The notes under the pieces were generated by a model. That model did not search any database. It worked only from the letters and a program-made list of their open reading frames with translations, and was not told the origin of the DNA. 64,000 bases of DNA from an uncultured Castellaniella sp. (GTDB taxonomy: Bacteria > Pseudomonadota > Gammaproteobacteria > Burkholderiales > Burkholderiaceae_B): contig NZ_CALKHS010000003.1 in NCBI RefSeq assembly GCF_937988725.1, positions 248,001 to 312,000 on the forward strand, given 5' to 3'. Shown in pieces: positions 33,767 to 42,343 of this stretch. How positions within the stretch are numbered: position 1 is the stretch's first letter; every line of letters starts with the position of its first letter. The translations under genes and the position numbers were made by a program.

Positions 33767-34720
33767 ATGCGGGTCGTCTTTGCCGGAACCCCCGAATTCG
33801 CCCGCCAGGCCCTGGCCGCCATCCTGCAGGCGGGGCACCAGGTCGCGGGTGTCCTGACCCAGCCGGATCGCCCTTCCGGGCGAGGCATGAAATTGCAGCC
33901 CGGCCCCGTCAAGCAGGCGGCGCTGGACGCCGGCGTGGCCGTGCAGCAGCCGCGCAGCCTGCGCCTGGACGGCAAGTTCGCCGACGAGGCCCGGTCCGCG
34001 CAGGCCGCGCTGCAGGCCTGGGCGCCGGACGTGATGGTGGTGGCGGCCTATGGCCTTATCCTGCCCCAGTGGGTGCTGGATCTGCCGCGCCACGGCTGCC
34101 TGAACATCCACGTCAGCCTCCTGCCGCGCTGGCGGGGGGCGGCGCCCATCCAGCGGGCCATCGAGGCCGGGGATGCGGCCAGCGGCATCACGATCATGCA
34201 GATGGATGCGGGCCTGGACACCGGCGCCATGCTGCTGCAGGTGGAACGGCCCATCGGGCCGGACGACACCGGCGCCAGCCTGCATGATGCGCTGGCGCAG
34301 GACGGCGCCGGGGCCATCGTCCGGGTGCTGGGCGAGCTGGATGCGGGGCGCGCGCCGGCGCCCGTGCCGCAGCCTCTGGATGGCATCACGTACGCCGACA
34401 AGCTGCAGAAATCCGAATCGGTCCTGGATTTTTCCCTGCCGGCGGCCGTGCTGGCCCGCCGCATCCGAGCCTTCGATCCGTTTCCGGGGACGACGATGGT
34501 CCTGCCGGGGATCGATCAGCCGGTGAAGGTCTGGGCCGCGCATGCCTTGCCCCCGGATCGTCGCCCGGGCGGGGAAGCGCCCGGCGCCGTCGTGCGCACG
34601 GGCCGCGAAGGCATCGACGTGGCGACGGCGGATGGCCTGCTGCGGATCACCGTGCTGCAGAAGCCCGGCAGCCGGCGTCAGCCGGCGGATGTCTTCCTGC
34701 AATCGTACCGGGCGCCGTGA
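33767..34720 (+). CDS. fmt: Methionyl-tRNA formyltransferase
   Basis: Formylates initiator Met-tRNA using 10-formyltetrahydrofolate. The N-terminal catalytic domain has VFAGTPEFARQAL, the key segment NIHVSLLPRWRGAAPIQRAI, and ITIMQMDAGLDTGAML. A C-terminal OB-like domain starts near residue 210 (ITYADKLQKSE). Length of 317 residues is normal. The ATG follows the def stop by four bases. It is convergent with the response-regulator gene 12 bases away. Confidence 0.97.
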   Translation: MRVVFAGTPEFARQALAAILQAGHQVAGVLTQPDRPSGRGMKLQPGPVKQAALDAGVAVQQPRSLRLDGKFADEARSAQAALQAWAPDVMVVAAYGLILPQWVLDLPRHGCLNIHVSLLPRWRGAAPIQRAIEAGDAASGITIMQMDAGLDTGAMLLQVERPIGPDDTGASLHDALAQDGAGAIVRVLGELDAGRAPAPVPQPLDGITYADKLQKSESVLDFSLPAAVLARRIRAFDPFPGTTMVLPGIDQPVKVWAAHALPPDRRPGGEAPGAVVRTGREGIDVATADGLLRITVLQKPGSRRQPADVFLQSYRAP

Positions 34721-34732
34721 CCGCGCGGCCGT

Positions 34733-35437
34733 TCAGCCGCCGGATGATTTCTTGCGCGACGTGTCGATGCCCAGCTGTTTGAGCTTGCGGTACAGGTGGG
34801 TGCGTTCCAGCCCGGTGCGTTCGGATACCCGCGTCATGCTGTGATTTTCGTGCAGCAGGTGGTATTCGAAATAGATGCGCTCGAATTCGTCGCGCGCTTC
34901 GCGCAGCGGCTGGTTCAGGGAAATCGCGCCCAGGTGGGAATCGTCCGTGGCCGCGACGGCGGCCGGAGCAGGCGCTGCCGCTGTCGCGGCGTTGTTGATC
35001 GCGGGCGGCTGGGTGAACACCGGGTCGGGCATGACGGGCCGTTCAGTGCGGCTGCGCATGGACGCCGGGATGACCGGACGGGCCAGGCCGGCCGCCACGG
35101 TCTTCAGCAGCTTTTGCAGGGTGATGGGTTTTTCCAGGAAGTCGACGGCGCCGATGCGGGTGGCTTCCACGGCGGTGTCCACCGTGGCGTGGCCGCTCAT
35201 CATGATGACCGGCATGTTCAGCAGACCCTGGCTGGACCATTCCTTCAGCAGGCTGACCCCGTCGATGTCGGGCATCCAGATGTCCAGCAGGACCAGATCC
35301 GGTCTTTGACGCAGGCGGTAGTCGCGGGCCTGAGCGGCATTTTCCGCGAGTTCGACCGTGTGGCCTTCGTCGTAGAGAATTTCGGACAGCAGTTCGCGAA
35401 TGCCGATTTCGTCGTCGACCACCAGAATTCTGGCCAT
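34733..35437 (-). CDS. NtrX-like response regulator lacking the sigma-54 AAA+ domain
   Basis: Two-component regulator of 234 residues. The receiver domain (1–~120) has the acidic pair in ILVVDDEIGIRELL, the phospho-acceptor Asp in LVLLDIWMPDIDG, and Lys in FLEKPITLQKL. An Ala/Pro-rich linker follows (about 130–175), then a Fis-type helix-turn-helix (TRVSERTGLERTHLYRKLKQ) ending in SRKKSSGG. A full NtrX has a central AAA+ domain and about 450 residues; here it is absent, so the protein cannot activate sigma-54 polymerase in the usual way. It lies one base after the NtrY-like kinase gene, its evident partner. Confidence 0.93.
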   Translation of the reverse strand: MARILVVDDEIGIRELLSEILYDEGHTVELAENAAQARDYRLRQRPDLVLLDIWMPDIDGVSLLKEWSSQGLLNMPVIMMSGHATVDTAVEATRIGAVDFLEKPITLQKLLKTVAAGLARPVIPASMRSRTERPVMPDPVFTQPPAINNAATAAAPAPAAVAATDDSHLGAISLNQPLREARDEFERIYFEYHLLHENHSMTRVSERTGLERTHLYRKLKQLGIDTSRKKSSGG

Positions 35438-35438
35438 A

Positions 35439-37820
35439 TCACCTCACCTGTGTATTGTGCGTATTATCCTGTGCCTGATCCTCGGCGTCCAGCCGGACAA
35501 TCCCGTCGGCCAGACGCGAGAACAGGATCGAAATGCGGGCGCCGCCTTCGGACCGGTTGGAAATGTCCACCTGGGCGCCGTGTTCTTCGATGATCTTCTT
35601 GACGATGGCCAGGCCCAGGCCGGTGCCCGTGGCTTTGGTGGTGACGTAGGGCTCGAAGACCCGGTGCAGGACTTCCGGCGCGAAGCCGGGGCCGTTGTCC
35701 GAGACGGTCAGGCGGATGCGGGCGTGGTCGGCCGGGTCGTCGGGGGCGATCAGCCGCGTCTGGATCCGGATTTCCGCCGTGCCGGGCGCCGCATGGGTGC
35801 TGGCGGCGTCGCGGGCATTGGCCAGCAGATTGTGGATCACCTGGCGCAGCTGCGCGGGGTCTCCCTGGATCAGGGGCAGCGGCTCGGCCAGGCGGGCGTC
35901 GATGCGCACCCCCGACCGGGCGGGCGCGTGGCCCGGTTCGGCCGGATCCCAGCCGTACAGGGTCAGCACGTCGGTCAGCAGGGCGTTCAGGTCGATGTCC
36001 TGCATCTGCGCCGGCGGCGTGCGGGCGTATTCGCGGAAGTCGTCGACCATGTGCTTGAGCGACGTCACCTGGTTGACGATGGTCTGGGTGGATCGCTGCA
36101 GCATGGCGGCGTCGTCGGCGTCCAGGCGGTCGGCCAGCTTCATGGCCAGGCGCTCGGCCGACAGCTGGATGGGGGTCAGCGGATTCTTGATTTCGTGCGC
36201 CAGGCGGCGGGCGACTTCGCCCCAGGCGACCGTGCGGCTGGCGGAGATGACCTCGCTGATGTCGTCGAACACCACCAGGTAGCCGTCTTCGTGGCCGTCC
36301 ATGATCAGCCGGGTGCCGCGGGCCAGCAGGGTGATGACGTGCTTCTTGCGTTCATTGTCCGGCGCCTGCTGCAGCTCGATCTCGAACTGCTGCTGCCAGT
36401 AGGGGCGGGTGGACTCCACTGCGTCGTGGGACGCGAAGGCCTGGCGGATCAGCTGCGACAGCGCCAGGGCGCCGTCCACGGTTTCCAGGGGCCGGCCCTG
36501 GCAGGTGCGCAGGTCCAGATGCAGGATGGCCTGCGCCCCCTGGTTGAACAGGCTCAGGCGGAAGGCGTGGTCGAAGACCAGCACCCCGGACGACAGATTG
36601 CTCAGCACCGATTCCAGGTACAGATTGCTTTGTTCCAGCTGGCGCCGGTGGCGGTCCACCATCTGGCGGGCCTCGTCCAGCTGGCGCGTCATGGCGTTGA
36701 ATGACCGGGTCAGCTGGCCGACCTCGTCGCGCGCCGGCGGTTCCGGCAGGGGGCGGTAGTCGCCCACGCCCACCGCCTGGGTGCCCGAGGCCAGCGTCAG
36801 CAGGGGCCGCACCAGCCGGCGCGACACCGCCAGGGCGACGACGACGGCGGCGAACACCGCGAGGATCAGGGCCAGGGTCAGGGTGATGCCGTAGAGCTTG
36901 CGCAGCCCCAGCCGCGACAGGGCCAGTTCCTGGTAGTCCCGGAAACCCTGCTGCACCTGGCTGGCGTTATGGGCGATGCGCTCGGGCACGGCCTGGATCA
37001 CCTGCAGCCAGCGGGTGTCGCTGCCCAGGCCCATCGGGGTGCCCAGGCGGTCCGCGGTGGAACCCAGCGGGATGATGATGCGCAGATGCAGGCCGGTGCT
37101 GGTGGGGCCGCTGGCGGGGGCGACGTCGGCTTCCGCCGCCGCATAGCCCTGCGAAACCCGCAGCTGGTTCATGACGCTGCTGGGCGGCAGATCCGGCAGC
37201 AGCTGGCCGAAGGCCGACGAGGAAAAGGCGACCAGGCGGCCGTTGCCGGTGAACACCATGGTCTCGTCGATGCCATTGCTTTCCCGCAGCGACGTGATCA
37301 GCAGCGCGGTCTCGGCGTCGCTGGCGTTGTTCAGCCGCAGCGCCATGCTGCGCGCTTTGCCGTTCAGCTCGTTCAGCTGGGCGTCCAGGGCAGCGCGGCC
37401 CAGGTTCAGACCCGCTTCCAGGGCGCTGTCCACGCGCACGTTGAACCAGGATTCGATCGAGCGCGACATGAACTGCACCGACAGCACGTAGATGATGACG
37501 CCGGGCAGGATGCCGATCAGGGTGAAGTACAGCGTGAAGCGGGCGGTCATCCGGGCGCCGAACTGGCGGCGCCGGATCTGGCGGACCAGCCGGATCGCCA
37601 GCATGGCCACCCAGGACATCAGGGCGACGGCCAGGACGCCGTTGAGCAGCAGCAGCAGGTCGTACTGCTGCGCGTAGCGCGAAGCGTTGCCCGTGGACCA
37701 GACCAGCAGCCCCAGCAGGGCCACGGCGCTGATGGCCGCGACCAGCAGCGCGATGCGCAGCGCCCAGCGGATCAGTTTCGGGGCGTGCCGGCGGAAAGAG
37801 AAAACGTGAATTTTTTCCAT
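35439..37820 (-). CDS. ntrY: NtrY-like sensor histidine kinase
   Basis: Large membrane kinase of 793 residues. Four hydrophobic segments lie in the first ~310 residues, with a periplasmic loop of about 180 residues between the third and fourth. A HAMP domain (about 330–385), a PAS domain (about 395–500), and the phospho-acceptor region (ARRLAHEIKNPLTPIQLSAE) follow. The ATPase domain has N-box LANARD, VSDNGPGFAP and TGLGLAIVKKI. This matches NtrY of alpha- and betaproteobacteria, linked to nitrogen or redox control. Its start overlaps the DUF4390 gene by 49 bases, so the genes rsmB–DUF4390–ntrY–regulator form one unit. Confidence 0.94.
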   Translation of the reverse strand: MEKIHVFSFRRHAPKLIRWALRIALLVAAISAVALLGLLVWSTGNASRYAQQYDLLLLLNGVLAVALMSWVAMLAIRLVRQIRRRQFGARMTARFTLYFTLIGILPGVIIYVLSVQFMSRSIESWFNVRVDSALEAGLNLGRAALDAQLNELNGKARSMALRLNNASDAETALLITSLRESNGIDETMVFTGNGRLVAFSSSAFGQLLPDLPPSSVMNQLRVSQGYAAAEADVAPASGPTSTGLHLRIIIPLGSTADRLGTPMGLGSDTRWLQVIQAVPERIAHNASQVQQGFRDYQELALSRLGLRKLYGITLTLALILAVFAAVVVALAVSRRLVRPLLTLASGTQAVGVGDYRPLPEPPARDEVGQLTRSFNAMTRQLDEARQMVDRHRRQLEQSNLYLESVLSNLSSGVLVFDHAFRLSLFNQGAQAILHLDLRTCQGRPLETVDGALALSQLIRQAFASHDAVESTRPYWQQQFEIELQQAPDNERKKHVITLLARGTRLIMDGHEDGYLVVFDDISEVISASRTVAWGEVARRLAHEIKNPLTPIQLSAERLAMKLADRLDADDAAMLQRSTQTIVNQVTSLKHMVDDFREYARTPPAQMQDIDLNALLTDVLTLYGWDPAEPGHAPARSGVRIDARLAEPLPLIQGDPAQLRQVIHNLLANARDAASTHAAPGTAEIRIQTRLIAPDDPADHARIRLTVSDNGPGFAPEVLHRVFEPYVTTKATGTGLGLAIVKKIIEEHGAQVDISNRSEGGARISILFSRLADGIVRLDAEDQAQDNTHNTQVR

Positions 37821-38338
37821 GGGGTCGTCAGGGACCAGGCGTTGCTGTTGATGGCGTCGACCTGGAACGGTCGGGCCAGCCGCGAGGTATCCAGCCGCAG
37901 ACGCAGTTGCCCCTGGTATTCGATGTCGGGCTTGAACTCGTCGGCGGGGGCCACCTGCCAGCCGCGGATGTGGCGCACCAGGTCCAGGGCCTCATCCAGC
38001 GTGGCGGCGGGCAGGGACAGGTCGTCCAGGCTGACGCGCCATTGGCGGGTCAGGGCGTTGAACTGGATGCGCCAGGTCTGTTCCGTGGTGACGACGGTCT
38101 TGTCGAACCACCACCAGCGGGGGCGCAGGATTTCGAGGTCGGCGGTGAAGTACAGGGGCACGCCTTTCTGCGCGGCGTCGTGGAGCTCGCTGCCCAGGGT
38201 GAAGTCGATGTCGGCGTCGATCAGCAGCTGGCCTTGCTGCACCAGCGGTTCGATGCGCACGACCTGGCCGTCGCGGCCATAGGCGGCCGGCAGCAGGTTC
38301 AGCAGGCAGAAGGTCAGGGCGGTCAGAAAACGGAGCAT
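37772..38338 (-). CDS. DUF4390 domain-containing exported protein
   Basis: Small exported protein of 188 residues with a Sec signal peptide (MLRFLTALTFCLLNLLPAAYG). The rest matches DUF4390, a domain conserved in betaproteobacteria at this very position before ntrY; IDADIDFTLG, the Trp-rich LRPRWWWFDK and WRIQFNALTRQWRVSL are recognisable. Function is unknown. The constant linkage and a 49-base overlap with ntrY suggest it may act in the periplasm with the kinase sensor loop. That is inference. Confidence 0.88.
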   Translation of the reverse strand: MLRFLTALTFCLLNLLPAAYGRDGQVVRIEPLVQQGQLLIDADIDFTLGSELHDAAQKGVPLYFTADLEILRPRWWWFDKTVVTTEQTWRIQFNALTRQWRVSLDDLSLPAATLDEALDLVRHIRGWQVAPADEFKPDIEYQGQLRLRLDTSRLARPFQVDAINSNAWSLTTPWKKFTFSLSAGTPRN

Positions 38339-38485
38339 GCTCGAAGCCGGGCGACGGGGCGGACAATGGCGGTATTGTTGATGACCCCGCGCCCGAGCGC
38401 AAGCCGGGGATGAGATCGCCCCCCGGTTTTCGGTTCCCCAGCCGGGCGATCGAGGCGGCGCGAGGCCCGGTCCGGCCGGCGCGTA

Positions 38486-39862
38486 CTATCGGGGCGCCTG
38501 CTCCGGCTTGCGCAGCAGCGCGTAGAAAAATCCGTCGCCCTGGTCCGCGCCGCCCGGCAGGATCTGGCCGGGCGCCGGCAGGCGTTGCGCGTCGGGGTGG
38601 CGGTCCAGAAAGGCCCGGATCTGCCATTCGCCTTCCTGGGGGAAGATCGAGCAGGTGGCATACAGCAGATGGCCGCCGGGCGCCAGCAGCGGCCACAGCG
38701 CATCCGTGATGCGGGCCTGCAGCGCCGCGGTGCGGACCACGTCTTCGGCTCGCCGCAGCCAGCGGATGTCGGGGTGGCGGCGCACCACGCCGGACGCCGT
38801 GCAGGGCACGTCCGCCAGGATGGCGTCGTAGGGCTGGCCGTCCCACCAGGCGGCGGGGTCGGCGGCGTCGGCGCAGCGCAGCCGCACGTCGCCGGATTGC
38901 AGGCGCAGGCGCTGCAGCGTGTCCGCCACCCGCGACAGCCGCTGATCCTCGCTGTCCAGCGCCGTCAGGGTCAGGACGTGGCGTTCCAGCAGATGGGCGG
39001 TCTTGCCGCCCGGCGCGGCGCAGGCGTCCAGTACCCGCATGCCGTCTCGCAGGGGCAGCAGTTCGCCCGCCCGCTGGGCCGAGGTGTCCTGCACCGACCA
39101 CCAGCCTTCGGCGAAGCCGGGGATGTCGCGCACGGGCCTCGGGCGGTCCAGGATCAGGCCGGCGGCGCCGACCGGCCCGGCGGCGATTCCCGCCTGCCGC
39201 AGCCGCTCCAGCAGCGCGTCGCGGCCGATCTGGCGGGCGTTCGCCCGCAGCGTCATGGGCGGGGGCAGGTCGGCCGCCCGCAGAATCGCCTCCCAGTCCT
39301 GCGGCCAGGCCTGCCGCAGGGCATCGATCCACCAGTCCGGGTGGTTCCAGCGGGCCAGCGGCTTTTCCAGGATCCGCGGCAGCAGCGTGTCCCGTTCCCG
39401 TCCGTAGCGGCGCAGGACCGCGTTGATCAGGTTCTTCGCGGGGCGCGTGTGGCGGTCGGAGTCGGCGGCCTGCACCAGTTGGTGGACCAGCGTGTGTTCG
39501 GCATAGACCGGCGTGCCGGGAGGCTGGTCGGCGCCGTCGGCCTGGCGCCGGCTGGCTTCCAGCAGGCTCAGGCCCAGCAGCAGCAAGGCCTCGGTCAGGC
39601 GGTCGGACGGTCGGCGCGGCGCCAGCAGCGCCCGCGCCGTCTGGGCGAATCCCAGCTGGCGCATGGCATGAAAGGAGAGCGCCTGGGCGGCCGGCCGCAG
39701 GTCCGGCGGCGACCGGTCCAGGGACTCGGACAAGGACAGTCCGGTCAGCACGCCGCGCACGGCACGGGCGGCGGCCAGCAGCTGGCTGGCCAGGGAGGCG
39801 TCCGCCGCATGGCTTGTCCCGCCCGCGGGGGCGGTCCTGGGAGAGTGTGGTGATTCTGGCAC
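38486..39862 (-). CDS. rsmB: 16S rRNA (cytosine-967-C5)-methyltransferase RsmB
   Basis: Methylates C967 of 16S rRNA with SAM. An N-terminal NusB-like RNA-binding domain (about 25–175; RPAKNLINAVLRRYGRER) is followed by the methyltransferase domain. That domain has SAM-binding ACAAPGGKTAHLLE, the first catalytic-site Cys in ADVPCTASGVVRRHPDIRW, and the nucleophile Cys in YATCSIFPQEGE. I place the start at a GTG (39862), giving 458 residues, slightly above the usual ~430; no in-frame ATG lies close by and no strong ribosome site is visible, so the start is uncertain. It is separated from DUF4390 by about 150 bases. Confidence 0.9.
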   Translation of the reverse strand: MPESPHSPRTAPAGGTSHAADASLASQLLAAARAVRGVLTGLSLSESLDRSPPDLRPAAQALSFHAMRQLGFAQTARALLAPRRPSDRLTEALLLLGLSLLEASRRQADGADQPPGTPVYAEHTLVHQLVQAADSDRHTRPAKNLINAVLRRYGRERDTLLPRILEKPLARWNHPDWWIDALRQAWPQDWEAILRAADLPPPMTLRANARQIGRDALLERLRQAGIAAGPVGAAGLILDRPRPVRDIPGFAEGWWSVQDTSAQRAGELLPLRDGMRVLDACAAPGGKTAHLLERHVLTLTALDSEDQRLSRVADTLQRLRLQSGDVRLRCADAADPAAWWDGQPYDAILADVPCTASGVVRRHPDIRWLRRAEDVVRTAALQARITDALWPLLAPGGHLLYATCSIFPQEGEWQIRAFLDRHPDAQRLPAPGQILPGGADQGDGFFYALLRKPEQAPR

Positions 39863-39898
39863 GATAAAAAGGGGAATTCCGCCGGTGAGGAACGTTTT

Positions 39899-39928
39899 TT
39901 GGGGACTGTAGCACCAATTCATTAAAAT
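39899..39928 (+). promoter_or_regulatory. Candidate sigma-70 promoter of rimO
   Basis: TTGGGG (39899–39904), an 18-base spacer and TAAAAT (39923–39928) lie in an AT-rich stretch about 30 bases before the rimO start. GAGGA (39950–39954) is the ribosome site. The −35 box is only a partial match. Confidence 0.35.
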
Positions 39929-39958
39929 CAAGGGTTTGCTCTGCACCTTGAGGATTTC

Positions 39959-41281
39959 ATGAGCCCATCCCCCCGCGTCGGTTTCGTCAGCCTGGGCTGC
40001 CCCAAGGCCCTGGTCGATTCGGAACGCATCCTGACCCAGCTGCGCATGGACGGCTACACCATCAGCGCCGATTACGACGGCGCCGACGTGGTGGTGGTCA
40101 ACACCTGCGGTTTCATCGACAGCGCCAAGGCCGAATCGCTGGATGCCATCGGCGAAGCCATCGTCGAGAACGGCAAGGTCATCGTCACCGGCTGCCTGGG
40201 CGTCGAAGCCGACATGATCCGCGACGTGCACCCGGCGGTCCTGGCCGTGACCGGCCCGCAGCAGTACGAGCAGGTGGTGCGCGCGGTGCACGAGGCCGCG
40301 CCGCACGAACGCGCCCACGACCCCTATGTGGATCTGGTGCCGCCCCAGGGCATCCGCCTGACCCCGCGCCACTACGCCTACCTGAAGATCTCCGAAGGCT
40401 GCAATCACAACTGCAGCTTCTGCATCATTCCTTCCATGCGCGGACGCCTGGTCAGCCGGCCGATCGGCGACGTGCTGGGCGAGGCCCGCCGCCTGGTGGA
40501 TGCCGGCGTGAAGGAACTGCTGGTGATTTCCCAGGACACCAGCGCCTACGGCGTGGACGTCAAATACCGCACGGGTTTCTGGGATGGCCGCCCCGTCAAG
40601 ACCCGCCTGACCGAACTGGCCCAGGCCCTGGGGGAATTCGGCGTCTGGGTGCGCATGCACTACGTCTACCCCTATCCGCACGTGGACGAACTGATTCCCC
40701 TGATGGCCGAGGGCCGCATCCTGCCGTATCTGGATATTCCTTTCCAGCATGCCAGCCCGCGCATCCTGAAGGCCATGAAGCGTCCCGCCTTCGAGGACCG
40801 CACCCTGGCCCGCATCCGCCAATGGCGCGAGGCCTGTCCGGACCTGACGCTGCGCTCCACTTTCATCGTCGGCTTCCCGGGCGAGACCGAGGAGGACTTC
40901 CAGTATCTGCTGGACTGGATGAGCGAGGCCCAGTTGGACCGCGTCGGCTGTTTCCAGTATTCGCCGGTGGAAGGCGCCCGGGCGAATGAACTGGCCGATC
41001 CGGTGCCCGATGAGGTCAAGGCGGAACGCTGGGAACGCTTCATGGCGCATCAGCAGGCCATTTCCACCCAGCGCCTGGCGGCCAAGATCGGCCGCACGCT
41101 GACGGTGCTGGTGGACGAGGTCGACGACCAGGGCGGCGCTACTGCCCGCTCGATGGCCGACGCCCCCGAGATCGACGGCAGCGTGCTGCTGCGCGACGCC
41201 GCCGGTCGCGCCCCCGGCGATCTGATCCAGGTCCGCATCGAGGACGCCGACGAATACGATCTGTACGGAACGCCGGTCTAG
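39959..41281 (+). CDS. rimO: Ribosomal protein S12 methylthiotransferase RimO
   Basis: Radical-SAM enzyme adding a methylthio group to the conserved Asp of ribosomal protein S12. The N-terminal UPF0004 domain has its cluster cysteines in GFVSLGCPKALVDSE, NTCGFIDSAKAESLD and VTGCLG. The radical-SAM motif is CNHNCSFCIIPSMRGRL (CxxxCxxC). A C-terminal TRAM domain ends the protein (about 375–440). The ALVDSE and IPSMRG variants separate RimO from the tRNA enzyme MiaB. Length is 440 residues. It is a single gene, divergent from rsmB. Confidence 0.97.
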   Translation: MSPSPRVGFVSLGCPKALVDSERILTQLRMDGYTISADYDGADVVVVNTCGFIDSAKAESLDAIGEAIVENGKVIVTGCLGVEADMIRDVHPAVLAVTGPQQYEQVVRAVHEAAPHERAHDPYVDLVPPQGIRLTPRHYAYLKISEGCNHNCSFCIIPSMRGRLVSRPIGDVLGEARRLVDAGVKELLVISQDTSAYGVDVKYRTGFWDGRPVKTRLTELAQALGEFGVWVRMHYVYPYPHVDELIPLMAEGRILPYLDIPFQHASPRILKAMKRPAFEDRTLARIRQWREACPDLTLRSTFIVGFPGETEEDFQYLLDWMSEAQLDRVGCFQYSPVEGARANELADPVPDEVKAERWERFMAHQQAISTQRLAAKIGRTLTVLVDEVDDQGGATARSMADAPEIDGSVLLRDAAGRAPGDLIQVRIEDADEYDLYGTPV

Positions 41282-41310
41282 CGTCCCGTGCGGATCAGCC
41301 GTCCTGGGCG

Positions 41311-42267
41311 CTAGCTTTCTTCGGAAGGCTTGCGCGGCACCACCCGGGGCGGCGGTTTGCCGTCTTCCAGGGGCTGGGCCCGCTTGAAGACCGTGACGGG
41401 CAGGTCGCCGATCACTCCGCGCCGGGCGGCCGCCCGCCAGGCGTGGCCGTAGGCGACTTCCAGGCTGAGATGGATGGTGCCGTCCTGGTGGCGGCGGCGC
41501 TCCAGCGCCTGGACCAGGCGGTCGCGCCAGGCGCGCCCGGCCAGCCCGGGCCGCCGCCGTGCATGCGGGTTGCCGCCCAGGGCATAGACGTCTTCCAGCA
41601 GCTTGTCGGCGGTCTTGTAGGTCAGGGTGATGATTTCCTGATCCATCACGGGGTCGGCGAAGCCGACCTGCAGCATCAGGTCGCCGAAATCATGCATGTC
41701 CACGAATTCCATGGGCTGGGTGTCCAGGCCCGCCTCGGCGACGGCGTCGCGCAGTTCGCGCAGCGATCCCGGCCCCAGGCTGGAATACATGGCCAGGGCG
41801 TCGTTGCGCAGGATGCGGCGCCATTCCTGCAGCACCAGGTGCGGTTCGGGGTGCCAGTGCAGAGCCAGGTTCGACCACACCAGATCCAGGCTTTCATCGG
41901 GCAGGCCGGTCTCGGCCAGGTCCGCCTGCAGGAAGTCGGGCTGCGGCGTGGGCTTGTTGCGCAGGCGATGCCAGAAGCCGGGCTTGCTCAGGTAGCGTTC
42001 GCGGGCTGTGTCCAGCAGCGCGGCGCAGTGATCCTGGCCGATGTAGCGCAGGTTCGGATAGCGGGCCCGCAGCGGGTCCAGGGCGTGCGCCGCCCCGCAG
42101 CCGGCGTCCAGGATGTCGTGCGGATCGATCCGGATGTAGCTGAGCCGGCGCAGCATGCGCTGGGCGATCTCGCCGAACAGGAACTGGGGTGCGTCCAGGG
42201 GCGCGCGCCGGGCGAATTGCCGCGAAACGGCCGCTGGGTCGATGGGCAGGCGGGGAAGCTGTGACAT
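41311..42267 (-). CDS. BioC-like SAM-dependent methyltransferase
   Basis: Class I methyltransferase of 318 residues with the SAM loop ILDAGCGAAHALDPL (about residues 52–66). LDLVWSNLALHWHPEPHLVL and DDFGDLML-like MHDFGDLMLQVGF resemble BioC, which methylates malonyl-ACP to start biotin synthesis. It has about 40 more residues than E. coli BioC (251), mostly N-terminal and in a C-terminal basic tail (RAQPLEDGKPPPRVVPRK). No other biotin gene is nearby, so the BioC role is likely but not certain. It is divergent from the ComF-like gene, as often in betaproteobacteria. Confidence 0.85.
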   Translation of the reverse strand: MSQLPRLPIDPAAVSRQFARRAPLDAPQFLFGEIAQRMLRRLSYIRIDPHDILDAGCGAAHALDPLRARYPNLRYIGQDHCAALLDTARERYLSKPGFWHRLRNKPTPQPDFLQADLAETGLPDESLDLVWSNLALHWHPEPHLVLQEWRRILRNDALAMYSSLGPGSLRELRDAVAEAGLDTQPMEFVDMHDFGDLMLQVGFADPVMDQEIITLTYKTADKLLEDVYALGGNPHARRRPGLAGRAWRDRLVQALERRRHQDGTIHLSLEVAYGHAWRAAARRGVIGDLPVTVFKRAQPLEDGKPPPRVVPRKPSEES

Positions 42268-42343
42268 AAAGGATCAAGGCCGGTGCCGCCGCGCCCCGGG
42301 CTGTGGTGTGATGGAGCGCACTGGCGAAAAGGAAGGTGACATT

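Noticed and set aside
39863..41050. Upstream extension of rsmB across the rimO locus
   Set aside because: The added 396 codons are antisense to rimO and carry no RsmB feature.
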